Positions 61,918 to 64,000 of a stretch of DNA of 64,000 nt are shown one piece after another; the stretch's first letter is position 1, and each line of letters starts with the position of its first letter. The stretch is from Thermoanaerobaculum sp. Lineage in GTDB: Bacteria > Acidobacteriota > Thermoanaerobaculia > Multivoradales > UBA5704. The notes under the pieces were generated by a model. It was not told the DNA's origin and ran no database searches. It worked only from the letters and a program-made list of their open reading frames with translations. The stretch lies in contig JAJKHS010000133.1 of the NCBI GenBank assembly GCA_021154885.1, forward strand, positions 32,142 to 96,141, read 5' to 3'. Position numbers and translations under genes: made by a program.

Positions 61918-63045
61918 ATGAAGATCGTGGTTCTGGGAGGCGGACGCGTGGGGGGCGCCATGGCCAGGGACCTGGCCCGCGACCCGCGATTCGAGGTCAC
62001 CGTGGTGGACGCCTCGGAGGAGGCGCTGCGGCGGCTGGGAGAGTCCGGCCTCCGGGCGGAGCGGGCGGACCTCGCGGATCCGGCGGCCGTGGGCCGGGCC
62101 GTCCGCGCGCACGACCTCGTGGTGGGGGCCGTCCCCGGGTTCCTGGGCTTTGCCACTCTGAAGGCCGTCCTCGAAGCGGACAAGGACGTCGTGGACATCT
62201 CCTTCTTCAACGAGGACCCGTTCCTGCTCGACGGACTGGCCCGCGAACGGGGGCGGATCGCCATCGTCGACTGCGGCGTGGCGCCGGGGTGCAGCAATCT
62301 GATTTTGGGCCGGATGGCGGCCGAGCTCGACCGGGTCGACAGCTTCGCCTGCTACGTCGGCGGCCTGCCCGTGGTGCGGACATGGCCGTTCGAGCTCAAG
62401 GCGGTGTTCTCGCCCATCGACGTCATCGCGGAATACACCCGCCCGGCGCGCTTCAAGCGGTTCGGAGAGATGGTGATCCTGCCCGCTCTTACGGAGGTGG
62501 AGCCGGTCGATTTCCCTGGCGTGGGCACGCTCGAAGCCTTCAACACCGACGGCCTGCGGACGCTGTTGCGGATGGACGTGCCGTCGATGGTGGAGAAGAC
62601 CCTGCGCTACCCCGGCCACGCGGAGAAGATGCGGATGCTGCGCGAGACCGGCTTCTTCGGCACCGAGCCGCTGGAGACCGGAGGCGTCCGGGTGCGGCCG
62701 CTGGACGTGACGGCGAAGCTCCTCTTCGCCTCCTGGCAGCTCGGGCCGGGGGAGGAGGATTTCACGGTGATGCGGATCGTGGTGGAAGGGGAGAAGGGCG
62801 GCCGGCGGGCGCGCCACACCTGGGACCTGCTGGACCGTTTCGACCGCCAGACGGGGACCACCTCCATGGCCCGAACCACCGGCTACACCTGCACCGCCGC
62901 CGTCCGCATGGTCGCCGCCGGGCTCTACGATCACAAAGGAATCTCCCCGCCGGAGCTGGTGGGCCGCGACGCCGGGGCCTACGCCTTCATGATGAGCGAG
63001 CTGGCGGCGCGCGGGGTGGTGTTCCGGGAGACGGTGGCGGATTAA
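61918..63045 (+). CDS. Saccharopine dehydrogenase-like oxidoreductase
   Basis: 375 residues from ATG 61918, with GAGGGAG 8 bp before. NAD(P) site MKIVVLGGGRVGGAMARDLA, VVDASEEALRRL, GAVPGFLGFATLKAVLEA, DISFFNED, CGVAPGCSNLILG are as in bacterial Lys9-like proteins. Found in many bacteria without a complete saccharopine pathway, so the substrate is uncertain. The DJ-1/PfpI gene follows after 32 bp, same strand. Confidence 0.88.
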   Translation: MKIVVLGGGRVGGAMARDLARDPRFEVTVVDASEEALRRLGESGLRAERADLADPAAVGRAVRAHDLVVGAVPGFLGFATLKAVLEADKDVVDISFFNEDPFLLDGLARERGRIAIVDCGVAPGCSNLILGRMAAELDRVDSFACYVGGLPVVRTWPFELKAVFSPIDVIAEYTRPARFKRFGEMVILPALTEVEPVDFPGVGTLEAFNTDGLRTLLRMDVPSMVEKTLRYPGHAEKMRMLRETGFFGTEPLETGGVRVRPLDVTAKLLFASWQLGPGEEDFTVMRIVVEGEKGGRRARHTWDLLDRFDRQTGTTSMARTTGYTCTAAVRMVAAGLYDHKGISPPELVGRDAGAYAFMMSELAARGVVFRETVAD

Positions 63046-63077
63046 AACTGCGCAAGTTTTTTTCGGAAGGAGTGGAC

Positions 63078-63773
63078 ATGGCGACCACGGTGAGAGTGGG
63101 GATGGTGCTCTACGACGGCTGCACGCTGCTGGATTTCGCGGGCGCGACGCAGGTCTTCGCCTTCGCGCCGGGGTTCGAGGTCGTCTGGCTGGCGCCGGAG
63201 CTGTGCCCCATCGAGACGACGGAGAAGGTCAAGGTGCTGCCGCATGCCGCGTTCGACGACGCGGGAAAACTGGACATCCTGTTCGTACCGGGCGGCGGGG
63301 ACCAGGTGGGCACGGTGATGCAGGACTCCACGTACGTGGACTTCGTGCGCGAAGCGGGGAGCCGGGCGCGGCTGGCGGGCTCCATCTGCACCGGCGCGTT
63401 CATCGTGGCAGCCGCCGGCCTGTTCGACGGTTGCGAGGTCACGACCTACTGGAGCCAGCGGGAGAACCTGGCTCTCTTCCCCAACCTGCGGGTGGCGGCG
63501 GGTTATCCGCGCTGGGTCATCTATGGCAACCGCTTCTCGGGGGGCGGCATCTCGTCGTCGATCGACCTGGCCCTGGAAATCGTGAACGTGATCTCCGGTC
63601 CCACCCAGAGCATGACGACGCAGCTCTCCGTTCAATATGCGCCCGAGCCGCCGTTCCAGTCGGGCGACCCCTCCCAGGCGCCGCCGGAGGTCACGGCCGC
63701 CGTATTGAAGGGGCAGGAGAGCTTCACCGCGGCCATCCGCGCCGGGGTGGAGGCGGTGATCGGCGGGAATTGA
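63078..63773 (+). CDS. DJ-1/PfpI-family protein, isonitrile-hydratase-like
   Basis: 231 residues; GAAGGAG 5 bp before ATG 63078. GATase1-like fold: VGMVLYDGCTLLDFAGATQV, LFVPGGGDQVGTVM, the nucleophile elbow GSICTGAFIVAAAG, TTYWSQRENL and GGGISSSIDLALEIV. The order matches InhA/isonitrile hydratase and related cyclic-dipeptide or AraC-partner proteins without the HTH. Precise reaction unknown. Confidence 0.85.
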   Translation: MATTVRVGMVLYDGCTLLDFAGATQVFAFAPGFEVVWLAPELCPIETTEKVKVLPHAAFDDAGKLDILFVPGGGDQVGTVMQDSTYVDFVREAGSRARLAGSICTGAFIVAAAGLFDGCEVTTYWSQRENLALFPNLRVAAGYPRWVIYGNRFSGGGISSSIDLALEIVNVISGPTQSMTTQLSVQYAPEPPFQSGDPSQAPPEVTAAVLKGQESFTAAIRAGVEAVIGGN

Positions 63774-64000
63774 GCGATCACACAGGAGTGATGAGCATGC
63801 GCCGCGGCGAGAAGCGACGGCGCGGTGAGTCAGGGCCCCGGCGGCGGCTTTCTGGGCTCTCTCGCCTTTTCACCCCATTCGAGTACCGAATAAGTCTCGC
63901 CGTATCTGTTTACCGGCCTACTCCGCAGGTAGTGGGAGCCTCTGGTAGGCCGGAGCGCTCAGTAGGGGCGGCCTCGGGCTTTCGCGGGTAACGGCTTGGA
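63774..64000. other. Window end, no gene supported
   Basis: A 66-codon frame at 63791-63991 opens after AGGAG but is Arg/Gly-rich and has no domain features. An inverted repeat CCGGCCTAC/GTAGGCCGG (63913-63921, 63945-63953) lies here, related to that at 52.98 kb. Confidence 0.5.

Noticed and set aside
63791..63991. 66-codon frame at the window end
   Set aside because: Arg-rich, without domain or coding signature; the SD-like AGGAG alone is not enough.

Overview
The window is about 70% GC, densely coded on both strands, and holds no rRNA, tRNA, CRISPR array or transposase that I can support. The best guess is a chromosomal contig of an Acidobacteriota bacterium (Thermoanaerobaculia-like). The guess rests on a VWFA-related lipoprotein-like protein of the type common in that phylum, two giant secreted proteins built of ELWxxDGTxxGT repeats, and HTH/TPR regulators with anti-sigma-like zinc fingers. 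This is inference; a myxobacterium or related soil group is not excluded.

Layout. 1-9.9 kb: the end of a locus that looks like an extracellular contractile injection system (eCIS): a giant beta-helix/tail protein (5' end outside the window) with about 20 tandem domains of ~110 residues, then a DUF6519-type tail protein. 10.1-13.1 kb: B12-dependent ribonucleotide reductase nrdJ with a long leader that resembles a cobalamin riboswitch and an NrdR-like box. 13.1-24.1 kb: housekeeping and envelope genes (TlpA-like thioredoxin, OmpA lipoprotein, VWA protein, type II GAPDH-like dehydrogenase, metallo-beta-lactamase fold protein, RlmD-like methyltransferase, APC permease, Ogt and AlkA repair pair, RNase D). 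24.1-31.3 kb: two tandem paralogous ~1,200-residue secreted ELWxxDGT proteins. 31.5-40.9 kb: a regulatory island with XRE regulators, TPR proteins, two very small secreted proteins ending in a G-x-x-D-P-x-G-like motif, an OmpR-type two-component system facing a lipoprotein/PDZ pair across six phased TTTAC-like boxes, a 13 x 21 bp minisatellite and a fossil 3' end of an FHA gene.

41.0-49.9 kb: a tightly overlapping six-gene operon for phospho-signalling and cell-wall synthesis: FHA protein, 31-residue membrane microprotein, PP2C phosphatase fused to a membrane-anchored beta-helix, Ser/Thr kinase with extracytoplasmic TPRs, a single-polypeptide SEDS (FtsW/RodA) plus class B PBP fusion, and a second FHA protein. 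It matches in content the actinobacterial fhaA/pstP/rodA/pbpA/pknB cluster. 50-56 kb: Rpn-family nuclease-like gene with a 12 bp repeat, NarL-type two-component pair, ankyrin and GNAT genes, a second XRE regulator followed by another minisatellite, a MOSC protein and a conspicuously AT-rich coiled-coil membrane protein. 56-64 kb: Tat-exported flavin amine oxidase, a lipocalin-like secreted protein, a three-domain fusion (Asp/Asn hydroxylase, sulfotransferase, TIGR03032), a saccharopine-dehydrogenase-like protein and a DJ-1/PfpI protein.

Most operons are built with 4-bp ATGA/GTGA overlaps, implying translational coupling. Several convergent gene ends overlap or share inverted repeats built from a dispersed GTCCCTGCT-type repeat. 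Start codons were moved inward from the longest open frames wherever a signal peptide, domain start or Shine-Dalgarno (SD) sequence argued for it.
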